Shown: positions 1 to 12,900 of the stretch, piece by piece
Layout: the number at the start of each line of letters is the position of its first letter
Position numbering within the stretch: the stretch's first letter is position 1
Origin: Xiphias gladius
Taxonomy: Eukaryota; Chordata; Actinopteri; Istiophoriformes; Xiphiidae
Length of the DNA: 64,000 nucleotides
Reading direction: 5' to 3'
NCBI RefSeq assembly: GCF_016859285.1
Contig: NC_053412.1
Location: 7,654,426-7,718,425 of the forward strand
Program-made: the position numbers and the translations under genes
Notes under the pieces: generated by a model
What the model was told of the DNA's origin: nothing
Databases searched by the model: none
What the model saw: only the letters and a program-made list of their open reading frames with translations

Positions 1-1175
1 AGGGAACTCACACAGTCCACGAAGATACACCAGCACAGGCCTTCCTCTCCGTTTACAGAGGTCCATTAAAAGTTTGCATTAAATTAAAAGTATAGTTTTT
101 CTCCAGTTGCACAGTCCAGACTCTGCTGAGCCGTTTGGAAGAAATCTCCTTTCTGCTTTGACCTCTGTGCAAGACTTTCAGAATAAGGCTTCCTTCTGAT
201 TTGCATTTGCCAAGTGGTGAAACAGTGTAGAAATGTTTGGGACAACAGATTTGAAAGTTTTACCTTACTGAATCCTTGTTTTAAAGTGAGTTATTCATAA
301 TGTTTTAAATACGCCTTACATATACATTCCATTGTGCCCTATCGTTGTGTTCCTCTCTAGTCTTTGATGACCAGCTATTAAAAGACAGACTTGTAAAAAA
401 AAAAAAAATCCTTCCATTTATCAGTCATTAAATTATTTCATATAAAAGCAAACCGCTCCACAAAGGCCTTCCCTAACGGTCAACTACTTCGCCACCATAT
501 AATGATACATACATGCATGCACACAATGCATGTATGCACATTTAGCATCAGTTTCTCTCTCTCACACATGCACACACACCAGAACAGCTTCATGTTTTAC
601 AGCTTGTTGTTACATGAGGTCCATGCAGTACCAAAGCAGTAAGATCCTGACGTGGTTTTCCTTCCTTTTTTTGTCTCCAGTACGTGGCACAAACTTATGG
701 CAAAGAAGCGGATACATGGTTTGGCTCAGACGTGGATCCAGTAACATTTGCACAGTTCTTATTAGTGTTTATTTAAATGTGCTTGGTGTACTGGATGGGT
801 GGCGCTTACCATACGGGGCAATACAATATGTTCCAGAGAGTTTAGACAATCACAGAAAATTAAGACCATCTTACTTTTCTCTGATCTCAAACCTACCTGC
901 TCCAGTCTTAATCGCCCCAATATTGTAAACCCCACTGATCCAGACTGCCATGCATGTTAAAAAAAAAAGAAAAAAAAAAAGCAATATTTAGCGAACACTA
1001 ATTGACCACGGTCTGGTTTGGGTTTTGGTATATACACAGTCACCTATTTATCACTGTGATCCCAAGAGGACAAAAGGAATCCAGAAATTCACTCCCAGTT
1101 CACGAATGAATGTTCACTTCCATATATTCTTTCATTGTCTATTCATCCATCTTCATTGCGTCATGATCTCCAAAT
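1..1175 (-). other. raph1: raph1 3' UTR and downstream flank
   Basis: AT-rich sequence follows the raph1 stop codon. An AATAAA on the minus strand (plus-strand TTTATT at 768-773) could end a 3' UTR of about 400 nt. The rest, to position 1, contains short poly-A/T runs and no supportable gene. A 132-codon plus-strand frame at 530-928 shows no recognisable domain and overlaps this UTR. Confidence 0.45.
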
Positions 1176-3770
1176 TCAGCACTCTCCAGTAAGTTTGGTG
1201 GCGTCCCCCCGTTTGGGTGGTGCAGGTGGGGGTCCTCGTCGTAGTGTTGCATAGCCTGAGATGTTACCGGACAAGTAGCCACCGTTTCCTCCATTGCTTT
1301 GCTTTCCTGGGTCCAGGAGCAGCTCAGGGGGTGGCGGAGGCAGCGCCATGTCGTCCATGGTCCCCACAGGGTCCAACTTGCCCGAGAGGCCAGCAGAGTT
1401 GAGAGAACCCTGGCGACCCACTGACTTTCGCTTCAGTGTCCGGTTGAGATCCTCCAGGAAATTGGGCTGGCCTGAGCTGCCCTTTGGGGAGGTGGGTGGA
1501 GGTGGCGAGAGTGGAGGGGGCTCAGTGGTGGTGTTACTACGTCGCACGAGCGTGGGTGGGGGAGTCTTTTTCAGTGAGCTCTTTCCCCATGTTGAGTTGC
1601 TGACAAGGGAGACAGGCGGTGGAGGAGGGGGAGCCTGGGGCTGGGGATTGACCACAGCTACCCTAGGAGGTCCTCCGCTATGGGTGTCACTGCTAGGAGG
1701 CGGAGGAGGGGGGAAGAGCTCAGAGGCCGGGGGAGGAGGTGGGAAGTAGGCGCACTCAGGTGGTGGGGAAGGGAAGTCGCCACTGGACTGCTTCGCCTGG
1801 CTCACTTTGGCCTGGAGTGCCAAGGGCAGGTTGGCCAGGTTGAGCTTGCCTGGTTTCGGGGGAGCAGGGGGTCCAGCTGAGTGGTCCTTGGAAGGGGATC
1901 CAGTAGAGGAGGTGCTGGGATATGGGGAGGAAGGAGGGGTGTTGCTCTGGGGAGCAAACTTGCTGAGCAAGTTCCTCCTGGATTCCTCATAGGAGGCTGA
2001 GGAATCGGACTTGACGCTGGAGTTCCTCTGGGGGGCAGGAGGGGGTTTCTTGCCTCCAAAATTGGAGGAGCCAGAGGGTGACCTCTTCATGGGAGAGCCC
2101 AGGTTTCCAGGAGGGAGGGGAGGGGGGGGTGGAGTTGGGCCTGTGACAGGTGCTGGGGGAGGCGGTGGAGGAGGAGGAGGGGCAGGGAAGCCAACGTTGC
2201 TGCCTGGAGGAGGAGGGAACTCTGGAGACTGTAGCTGCTGGCCGCCCCCAGGCTGCCATTTTGGTTTCGTCTTGACTGCAGGTGGGGAGAGGGGGGCTTT
2301 GGGGATCTCTGTGTGATTTGCTACTTGGGCTGAAGCTCCTGGAAACTGACTTGCTAGTTGTTTCACCAAAGACATGGTAGGAGGGGCTCCTGTGGAAATG
2401 GGTGTTGGTTTAGACAGGCTGTGCTGTTTGGGCAGAGTCGGAGGGGGATGGCTGGAGGTGTAGCCGGCCTGGAGGCTGAACTGCTTCTTGAAAGGTGCGG
2501 GTGGAGGTGGGGGAGGAGGTGGTGGCGGGGTCGGGCCCCCTAAGGCAGCAGGAGGTGGGGCAGGAGGGAACGGTGAGACAGGTGACACGGGCTTGGAGGC
2601 AGAATGAGGCACAAAACCTGGGGTGAAGGTTTTGGGTGGCGCTGGTGGTGGCACAGGAGGGGGTGGAAACTGAGCTGGCACTGGGAACTGCTGGGGAGGA
2701 GGAGGAGGTGGCGGCGGTGGTGGGGGTGGCGGAGGTGGGGGTGGTGGAGCAGGGGCAGGTGGTGGAGAATCCTCAAGGTCTCCATTTGCAGACAGGAGGT
2801 CCCGTGGTGGGCTGGGAAACCTATCCTTCAGTGCCTGCTTCAGCCCGTTGGGGTAAACAGGCTGGCTCATGGGAGCTGGTGCAGCCGGGGGTTGAGGGAG
2901 GGGAGGAGGGGGGGGAAATGCTATTCCATTGGTCTGTGGAGCAGGTGGAGGTGCTGGGGGCGGAGGAATGAAGGCAGGTGGGGTGGCTGGGCTGGGGGGG
3001 CCCAGCTTCAACACAGCCATGGCAGACCCAGGGGTTGGCATGGATGGTGGAGGGGGAGGAGGAGGTGGAGGGGGAGGCGGGACATTAGTCCTTGCCGCAA
3101 TGTGATTGACATTGGGTCTGATGGACACCTGAGCTATGGGTGGTGTCGGGGCTGGGGGTAGAACTTGCTGTGCTGTTGCATGGAGGTGACTGGGCAACTT
3201 GTGGTGATTGGCAGCCTGGGAGGCCTTCTGGTTCTGCAGCCTGGTGATCGTGCTGTATTTGTACATGGTGGGAGCCGGTGAGTGATGTGACACCATTTGA
3301 ACTGGGGGTGGTGGAGGGGGAGGAGGCGGCGGCGGCGGAGGAGGAGGGGCTGGAGGAGCTGGCTGTTGCTCCTGTGGGGGCGTGTGGTTGTAGCTGCTGA
3401 TGGTCTGTGGCTGTGGCTGTTGCTGTTGCTGTGGAGACTGTGGCGGCTGCTGAGGGCGCTGAGGCGACTGGGGTGGTGGCAGCAGGGCCTGTTGAGGAGA
3501 CTGAGGCTGGGGAGGAAGGTGCTGGTGTTGTGGCTGGGTCGGTGTCTGGGGGTGCACTGATGGGTGCTGAGGCTGTGGTGGGTGCTGTTGTTGGGGCTGA
3601 GGCTGCGGTGGGTGCTGTTGTTGGGACTGAGGCTGAGGCTGGGGCTGGGGCTGGGGCTGGGACTGAGGAGGGGGCGTCAGGGCTGGGTGGTCGACTGAAT
3701 GCTGGCTGTGGTGCCGGTGACTGTGGGAAGCATGCGGCAGGGTGCCCCCTCTGGATGCCTCCATTCTCAT
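1176..3770 (-). other. raph1: raph1 terminal exon: Q/P-rich Ena/VASP-binding tail
   Basis: One 2595-nt exon encodes the last 864 residues. A His/Gln/Pro repeat (PQPQ and QQQHPPQ units, roughly the first 130 residues of the exon) leads into long polyproline runs. At least five FPPPP-type EVH1 ligands are visible (AFPPPPP, QFPPPP, EFPPPP, YFPPPPP, LFPPPPP). Many PPPxPP sites are of the type bound by SH3 domains and profilin. The tail ends with [16 protein letters not shown] before the stop. Low complexity produces several long shadow frames on both strands, which should not be annotated. Confidence 0.93.
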
Positions 3771-6700
3771 CTGATACAAAGAGATTGTGCGTTAGCTCAG
3801 TAAAGTGAATGACGTATTTTTTGAATCCATATAACAAGCCTTTTGAAAGTCCTTAAACGAAAGCTGTACCTTGGAGTTTTCCTCAATCTGGGTACCTCTC
3901 TTCCAGGCCTCAGAGAAAATGGAGCTCACCACACTCTGGGACCGGCCATGAGAGGAGCCTGTGTCTACACCACTGTCTGAATGGCCTGAATGATTAGACT
4001 GGGACTCTGGAAGCACACACAAATGACAGTAAGTGTTTCTGAAAGAAGTATATTCTTAGTATAATAAAAGTATGATTCATGAAAAGGCAATGTATTATAA
4101 CAAAATATTAAGACAGCTATTTAATAAGTTGATCCACATATCACCACAGGCTATAAGTTATATTTTATTATGTGGCTGCTCAGCCCAGGACTGATTAAAC
4201 AATAAACTAACCAGGTATGCTGGCAGAGCTGGAGCCTGATCGGATGCTGGAAGTAGAGAGGGAGGACCAATCATAGGCTGCCTCTGTCCTCTTCATGGCT
4301 TCCTGGTAGTTCACATATAGCTGCTTTCCATACTACACACAAACACACACATAGGAGACAGTAAAATAAAATGAATTAGGATAATTTCCCTTACTGGTGT
4401 TAGATAACTATTTTTTGTCTTTTTTGTCGACTCAACAAATCAAACCAGGAACTCGAGTTTAGACCTACCTTGGCGATTCGAATTCCATTCACCCATTGGT
4501 GCAGGGTCCTGACATCATCACAGCACAGATACTTGATGTACTGTGACTTCTTCTGGATTTGTGGATGCTTCAAAGAGAAATTAATTCTGTATTTTACTAT
4601 CAACAAATGCCTCAAATGTCCAGTGGAAAATGACAAAAATCTTCCTCATAATAAAAGGATTACATGTGATATATAATGACATAAGACGTTATCCACTTCT
4701 TAATTGTTAAATGGCAATAAAATCAAATTAAACAAAACTCTTTCACTTGTTTGGAAGCAATCTGAAGTGTACTTTGAATAGAAAAGAGGGTTATTTTCTA
4801 ATGGAAGGCTAATGGCAGTAGATGCATGGAGAATGTTTATCTGACAATGTAAGAGAAATGCTCTAAGTCTCTAAAGACTATAAGAAAAATTTCACATACT
4901 CAAATCTATTTTAAATCCATTCAGAGGAAGAGAAATTCACACTTTGACAGTGTCTTTTTTTTTTTAACATGCTATATGTTGGTTGCTGTGAATACATTTC
5001 CATGACATTTGCAGACGTTGTCAGATTCTACATATTATTTTCTAGACTTCTCTCTTGTATGGAAAACAGCGAATTTCTTCATCAACATTTTCTATCATTG
5101 TACGAAAACCTGTACCATCCACTATGAGAACTGGACATAAACCTGTATTCATCTTCGCGCAGTATTCCGCATGGTTCCTGTTAAATATGCCATTGTACAG
5201 ATGATAAGAGGTCTCTGGATGATTTTAACCTTTGCCATTACTTGCTGGTATTTACAGGAAAATGGTAACAAAAATAAATTTACCCCATTCAGTGAGAAAT
5301 ATAGCAATACCTTCAGGGCCAGGCAGTAGTCAGTAGGAGCCTTGTATTTGCTGCGGTAGTCTTGGCCGTAATACACGTTAACATGGTCCAACTGCAGGAA
5401 GCACACGAGATCTCTGGACGCCTTTAGAGAGAGAGACATGGGAGACAAGAGCATGTATTGATACATGGCTGATCACGGAAAGGACCAAGGCTGACTAAGG
5501 CTGCAGTATGCAGAGTGGAGAAGCTGCATGCTGTTGATGAGGCCAGGATAACCCATACCCATGGAGGTGTGCTCAAAATTCTCCGGCTTCCATTAGCAAT
5601 GTGAATTCCTAATTCAGTCTTGTATATCAAGCCTTTTTGGTGACAATTTGGTCTGAGTAGATGTGTGGAAACATGCAGGACAAAAGACCAGATTACATTG
5701 TAATAGACTTAAAGGTGCTCTAAATTGGCTTTAAATAATTATGCTAAGAGGATCTATGTCCCACTTTAGTCCTAGTCTTGTTTGTACATGATTTGTGGGT
5801 AATTACACAGATCTAAATTAAATGTAGAGTGCTTTATTCAACGCCTGAGCTGGAACTATAATGTTTTGTAGGACTCAACCTATTTATTAGCTCACATAAG
5901 ATTGCAGTTTTTAAATAAGGCCACAAGGAGATTATCAGTATTGGCCTCAAGTAATGCAGCTACTGAATGCTGATGTGGTGTCACTGAAGACTGTGAAAAA
6001 AGTCCTACAGTCTGAACGTGACTTTAGAGGATGAAAATGTTAAAAATGGAGTGCATGTGTACAGAAAAAGAAGAAAAAAGAAAAAAAAAAAAGTTTGGTT
6101 TCGATTGAGTTCAAAGGGATCAGGCCCAAAACAGGAAATACCACAGAGCAGACTGTGTGAATCTGGTTCTCATAACCCCAACCCGCATTTCTGTTATCTA
6201 TCTACATGTCGTCTGAGAAGCGGGACTGTGTGCCTAATAACACACCATCTCAAGTCTCACTGACCTTGGCTTTGCCCTTTGGGACATAGTAGATCCCCGA
6301 TGCCCTGAGGAGGAAGTAACGCTTCTTCCACGACTTCTTCCCATCCTCCTTAAGCCACAGGACACCCTCAATCTCTGGCACAGAAACCGAGCCGCCACAG
6401 AAGCACTCCTGAAGGATTGACAGACAGGCACAAATACTGATGTTAAAGTTTATTTTGAAAATAATCTTCCTGTTTAGAAGAAAATATAGGAAAGCCTGTG
6501 GTTGTCCTTGTAAATAATCTCACCTCTAATAAAGCCTCTTTATTCCTGTCAGCCATTTCTGATGTCTCCTTCCGCCCCAACAAATAGTTCTGGAAATGAT
6601 TGAGAAGAACCATACAGTGAATAGAGAACAGGGAGACGGAGGGTTTGCTGTTGCTGTAAAGTCGGCAGCTCAACTCGTCTTATGTTAAATAAATTATTCA

Positions 6701-6902
6701 CCTTTACTTGCTTTAGAGCTTTGACCTACTTCCAACTCTCCTACACAAACAGTGCCTTGTTCACTCTCCGGCTCGGTGGGCTGTGCAATTCTGAGCATGC
6801 ATAAACAATGTGTTTGTGTGTATAGCAAATGCTTTCAGCATTTACACACTGAACGCAGAGCGGGTACGGAGGGTATCGAGCAGAAGATCTGGCCTCACTC
6901 TG

Positions 6903-6944
<42 letters not shown>

Positions 6945-9900
6945 AAGTGTAATGGACGGTCACCTGAGGGTTCTTGAAAAGAGCGTATTTCTCAATGCGC
7001 TCAATGAACATAAGCTTGTTGTGGCTGTCCCGGGTCCAGTTTAACAGATTCTCCACCAAGTTCTCGTGATCCTCAAATATACGTTCTAAGAGGAAGAGAG
7101 AGGGAGAAGAGGAGAGGAGGAGGAGGAGTAAAGAGAAAATAAGATGCAAGATATGCTTTTTTTTTTGCTGACCTGCAAATGTGCACCGAATTTCCTCCCG
7201 CACAGGATTTGTTTTTTAGGTGGGGCTTTAATCAAAGGCCTGGCAGTCACAAACAGTGACTATTCTTAGGTCACACATAATTATAACGCAGTACAGGTTT
7301 GTCACCTACATCGTTTACATTGCCCTACACTTTGTGCTACATGCTGTGTGCAAAAAATAAAAAATAAAATAAACTAAACCCTGTCCATATTCTAAGGCCA
7401 GACTAAGGCAAACCACAAACAATGTTTAGTTGACTCAGGTGTGGTGGAAACTATCTGCGGCTCCTCCCTTACCCATCTGTAGCTCAGTGATGGTTTCCAC
7501 AAGCGACCAGTCAGGGCTGTAGCCACAGTGTGACTTGTCCAGCAGACTGTCCAGCACCTGCCTGACTGTCTGCCGCTCATCCACCATCATGGTCTTGGAG
7601 CTCTCATCTGACATGTGGACCCTGATCACCAGCTGAGGCAGAGGATTAGGATTAAGACGGGAGAAGGTTGGTCAATTTAATACCAAAAGTTAGGAAAAAA
7701 GTATAAGTATAATCCCTATGTATGGAGTAGAACATGCACTTTCTATGGTAACAATTTCACATAAATCCTACTTACACTTCAGCCGCGTCACTTTATTTTT
7801 GAGTCAAAATGAGTCACCTTTCATTCAACATTGCTGCTTCAAGTTTTAATGTTTTTCGCTACTGACAAACTCATACTACCCACTTAGCGTACTGTCACAT
7901 GAAGCAACACATTTCTGGGGACAAATGGATGATTATCATCTCTCATCACCTAAAACAAAGCTTGACCAAAAGAGCGATAACCCCAAAGGTTCAAAAAAGT
8001 CTTTAAAGGCATTCATTTTTTGTGACTGCATTTTATTGCAATATGTCATAACATATTTGCAGTAACAATGCACCTCAACATAAGCCAAAGAACTTGGTTG
8101 GGGATAGGAAGCTTCAATCTACTGAAGGGATGAAATCTGATCATGTGCTTGTAAGGGTTGTTTCAAATACTTGTAACTATTTATGGGTCACTAGAGTCAC
8201 AATGTCGCATATAAGGCTACTAGACACTAAAATCCAGGAATCTAGCCAAAGATTTCGCATTCCCAGGTAAACACAAGTCCTCCATAACAAGGAAGCTTAA
8301 ACTAAGCTGAACGTGACAAACTCACACGTGCCAAATCCAGCCTCACACGGCCACAGCCTACATAAGACCTGTCCTGGTGTGAAACAAAATAAAGCCCTCG
8401 ATTCCTTGATTTCCTGTTTGTCCCCGCCCACTGGGACCCAGATAACCATCAATATCCGGGTACAGCGGACTGAATAGAGACTCGGACGCATAAGAATACT
8501 GGGTGAGCTGTGAGAGTCAGACATGTGGAGTCTGACCTACATTTCTCACAGGAGAAACCCCTGAAAGCCCCTAGTCTGGCAGAAAAAAAAAAAAAAAAAA
8601 CAACAAAGAACAGTGAATCTGAACCAGAAATATCCCACTGGCTTAACAAGAGAAAGTTCTGAATCCTCTGTCCAGTTGCAATAAATCCAAAATACAGTAA
8701 ATTCTAAGGCATAGCTGGTTGTATAAAATGCTGACAACCACGGCACTAATAATTTAGCACATCACAGCATTCCCCAGCGCTGAGGTTTTTTTTTTTTATG
8801 TGCCGGCTGTACCAGCACTCTTTATCCTGTCATAATGTATTCACTTGGCAGAGTGAAGTCTGGCCCTGTTTGTTGAAACACTATTGGGCTTCAACTATTC
8901 ATCGCATGTAAAAAGGACACCGATCGCTAAATGGCATTGCTCTCATTCACAGAGGCATTTCATTCATTGGTGAAAGTACTGGAAAAAATGGCCTGCCTCT
9001 GGAGTCACATACCGACTTCCCAAAGGAGACATACACACGCCGTGGCTTTTGATGGAGCAAGGCGCCTCAGTCATTCACTGAAAACCAGCACTTGTTTGAT
9101 TGAATCGGCTAAATGAGATGTCTTGTGCAGAATGTGTCTGCATTGTCTTGCAACGCACACCCCATCTTTTTCTGGAGCCTCTTTCTGATTTCTTGCTCCC
9201 TCCCCAGCAGAAAAGGCACACATAATCAAACACTGCAATGACCTAGTTTCTCCGCACTTCACCGCCTCCCTGTGAATGAAGTTCACAAAGAAGTGCAGCG
9301 TGCAGTGAATACGACAAGACAGCAATTCATTTATGAGTCAGAAAGCGAAATTGAGTAAGTGAGTGCGAGTTTGTATACAAAGGAGAGAGATGGTCCTACC
9401 TTTTTGACCTGTGCCTCCTTGATTTTTTCCAGGGCGACTCGGATCTTCTCTGCCTTCAATTTGGCAGCTTGCTCCTCCTAGATGGAAACACAGGAACACA
9501 GTTAATGCGGCTGTCATTCACACAAAACAAAAAACGGTTTTTCTGGTTTCAATTTCACAGCCTTGCCTCACCCTCTCCACCCATGTCTTTCATCATTCCT
9601 TTGGCAGGAATAAAGCATCCTGCACACGCAACTTCACTGAAGGGTAAGCAGCCCTCTGAGCCATTTAAATGCACAAGCCTCAGGCATGGTGGCGCATGGT
9701 TTCATGTGCAAAACGTAATACGATTTTCCTCTGGGTTGCTTACCTGCCCCCTCCAACAAGATGCCATCACCTCCATAACGCAGGTTGTGTATGCCTCCAC
9801 GTGAAGTGGGTGTGTTTTTAATCACTTTTATGTGTGAATATGTGATAAGACACAAATAAACACTGTGATGCTAAATTGCTGCTATTCTGACATTGGTCCG

Positions 9901-12900
9901 GTGTCCACTCAAATATGGCGCTCCGTTTGCTGTCTATGGTTCCATGTTGGATTCATATGGGGCTGCAGCGCTTTCCTTTAGTCTCGCTATACAGCAGAAG
10001 GGAAACAATAGTAGAGGATCCCCGAATGCTGCATATGAGTGTAGGATCAGTTCAGAAGGTATGCCCTCCATTCAAAGACACAAAAATCTCCTACAGAGAT
10101 CATATTGAAAAGGGGGAAAAATATTAAGAAAATATCCAGACACGTCCATAATTGGTATAGAAGGATGAAAACCGTGTTTTTCTCTGTTGTTTTTACATGT
10201 CAAGACTGAAGCGAAAAAAGAAGAAAAAGAAAAAAAACCAACAATTTTTCACCGTAAGCTACTAATGTATAAAAAGTTATTCCACCATGATCCTCAGTAG
10301 ACGAAATTCAGCCTTGCATCCACATCTTCCATCACTCACAGACGACAGTGGTCAAAGTAGCCGAGACCGTGCTGAGCGGAGACTCTGTGACAGCGCAGGT
10401 TCACTGACGCAGACATGTGCACCTCAGATGAGCACAGCTTGACTAAAACCCCAAGTGAGACAGTAGGGAGGACGGTGCCCCTCCCCCTTCCACCCTCCCA
10501 CCCTCTCTTCCTGATTCCTCCCTTCTCTCTCTCCCCCCTCTCCATCAGTCTCTTCCTTTCTCTCTCTAGAACAGATGCAGAGGTTTGGGAGCATGCCCAA
10601 TCTATAGAGCATAATCCCCAGAAAAATAGTAGAATGATTGGTCAGCCAACCAGTGAGCCCCATTTGACAAGACCCTCTACCCTTTAGCCAATCAGGACAA
10701 GGGGGGAAACCGTGACTGACACTGGCCCCAGAGCTAAACTACAGCGACAAGGATGGAGAGTGGAATTTGGGTGAATGAGAAGCTGTGGCGCTGAATATTT
10801 GAAGTTGTGTGTGTATACATAGGCATGTGTGTGAAAAGAGAGGGGGTGAGGGGTACTACAAAACTGGTCCCCAAGCCTCTTATCCCCCACCCCCCTTGAC
10901 CCAGACTACCTTTTCCACATGACCAGCTCCAGAGTACAGACACATTAAGGCAATAAAGCCGACACTCTGGTCTACACACAGTGGCAGGCTTTTAGTCAGC
11001 CAAGTGTGAGCCTGTGTGTGTTTTATTGAGAGAAACAGAGGTCACGGCGATAGTTCGGAGTACAGTCCAGAGTCAATCTGAGTCACACTGTAGGTTTAGC
11101 CCCAGAAATGTCAGCATAACTCCCTCCACTACTTTTTTTTTTTTAGATATTAATCTGATTCCTATTCTACAGCCGCTTTCCCTTCCATTTTCACACTCAG
11201 CCACACCAGAGCCGATTTTAAAAAGCTCTTCTGCCTAGCCTGAAAAAAAAAAAAAAAAAAAAAAATTTCTTGGCACCATCTCCCTTTGATGTCTCCCCAC
11301 TCTCTCCCTCCTCGCTTGTACCCAAACATCCCGTGCTCATTCAGTATTCTGATTTGTGAGCAAGGAGAGGGGGAGAATTTGTGAGTTGAGGTGATGGCAG
11401 CTCGCCCTCTCCCATTCTTTGGTGGAAAGTGTAACACTAACACAGAAACTCCCTCACAGCCTGTAGGCCGCAGGCTATCTATCCTCTCCCCCTTTTTGAA
11501 ATTATTCAAATGCTTTCTGTATACTTGGGACTGGCTGAGAGTTTAGACGCCTTGGAACACTGTATTACAAAACAATGGAATTAATTAAAAGAGAAAAAGT
11601 AACTGCCACAGCAAGACTGTAGCTGAAAATTTGAAGGCAGATGAATTGTGTGGATATTGCTGAGTCAGTCAGGTTCAAATCTATTATATATTCAAATAAA
11701 TGGAGATAACCGAAAGAGTTTTAGAAAGAAATCTGAATTCAATGCCAATGGAAAAGCAAATGCATTAACCAAAGCCCTTTAGCATTATCCTGACATAGAA
11801 CAGACAAAAAGCAGAAAATCTTCAGACTGGAGGAGAAGCTGGAACCACAGAGTGGTTGGACTTGTTGACTCAGAAATGCCTTACACAATTGTTTGATTAT
11901 TAATGTATTTTTGCCAATTAATTTATTACCAATTGACTTATCAATTAATTGTCTAATCATAGTAGCTCTAATGACATCAAAATCATATTTCCTTTCTTAG
12001 TGAAGATAGAGTGCAAATCAAAAGACAGCTTCATGGAGAAAGAGATTTAAAAAAAATGAAAGAAAATAGAGACCCATGGTGAAAAGGCTACATGCCAGTG
12101 AAAGATAATTGTGGATGCAAGTAGGGAAAAACTGTACTCAATCTATAAGCATGGTAAATGATGAGGAGGAAAAATCCATTCTGATATTTTTATGCCGTAA
12201 GATACTGGATATAAATATCTAATTTTCATTACCTGTGATATGGTCTTGTCGTTTAGTTTTTGGTGTGTCAAAATCTCTTTCAACTTGCCTCATGTATTTC
12301 TCTTCATATGTGCATTCCCCAAATTCACTGCAAAGAAACAGTTTGACAGCCCTCAGGGAAAAGGCCGGATCCTGTTGCAGACAGTGGGGGTACTTCTCCG
12401 GTTGAGAAATGCTGACATCCCCTTGTTGGCTGAAAATTTACCTTTGACACTTTCTTAAAATTAAGTACATAAATAAATGAATCTGACTGCAAGCAGCTGT
12501 GTCTCTCATGAGTGTTATCAAGATGGATTTTTCCACTAAAAGACAAGCAAAGCGGAAAAGAAGAGCAGTGGACACACACGAGCAAAAAAACAAAAAAAAA
12601 AACCCCAAAATAAAACAAAGAAGCGAGTGTATGAGGAAGTCACCTTGGTCAGGAGGTGAGAAGGCTTTCCAGCTATGCTTTTCAGAATGAGTGAGGTTTC
12701 TCGGTCCAGATAGGAGTGCTTGGGTGAAGAGAGGAGAGGAGATAAAAAGGAGAGCAGAGGAACAGACAAAATATAGAGAAGTCAGTGCCAGATGATTCTT
12801 GGAGGCTTATTAATCGCAGGTGTTCTGATCTTTTTTTGTATAAATAAGCGTGGAAGCGAGAGGAGGGTTCATAAATGGTAGCGCTCAGCAGTTGTGCCTG

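Noticed and set aside
1294..3808. Several plus-strand Gly/Trp/Arg/Val-rich frames
   Set aside because: They are antisense shadows of the polyproline and polyglutamine coding exon.
3085..3837. 250-codon minus frame rich in Ser, Thr, Ala and Pro
   Set aside because: It overlaps the raph1 terminal exon in another frame. The low-complexity CAG/CCA repeats keep all frames open.
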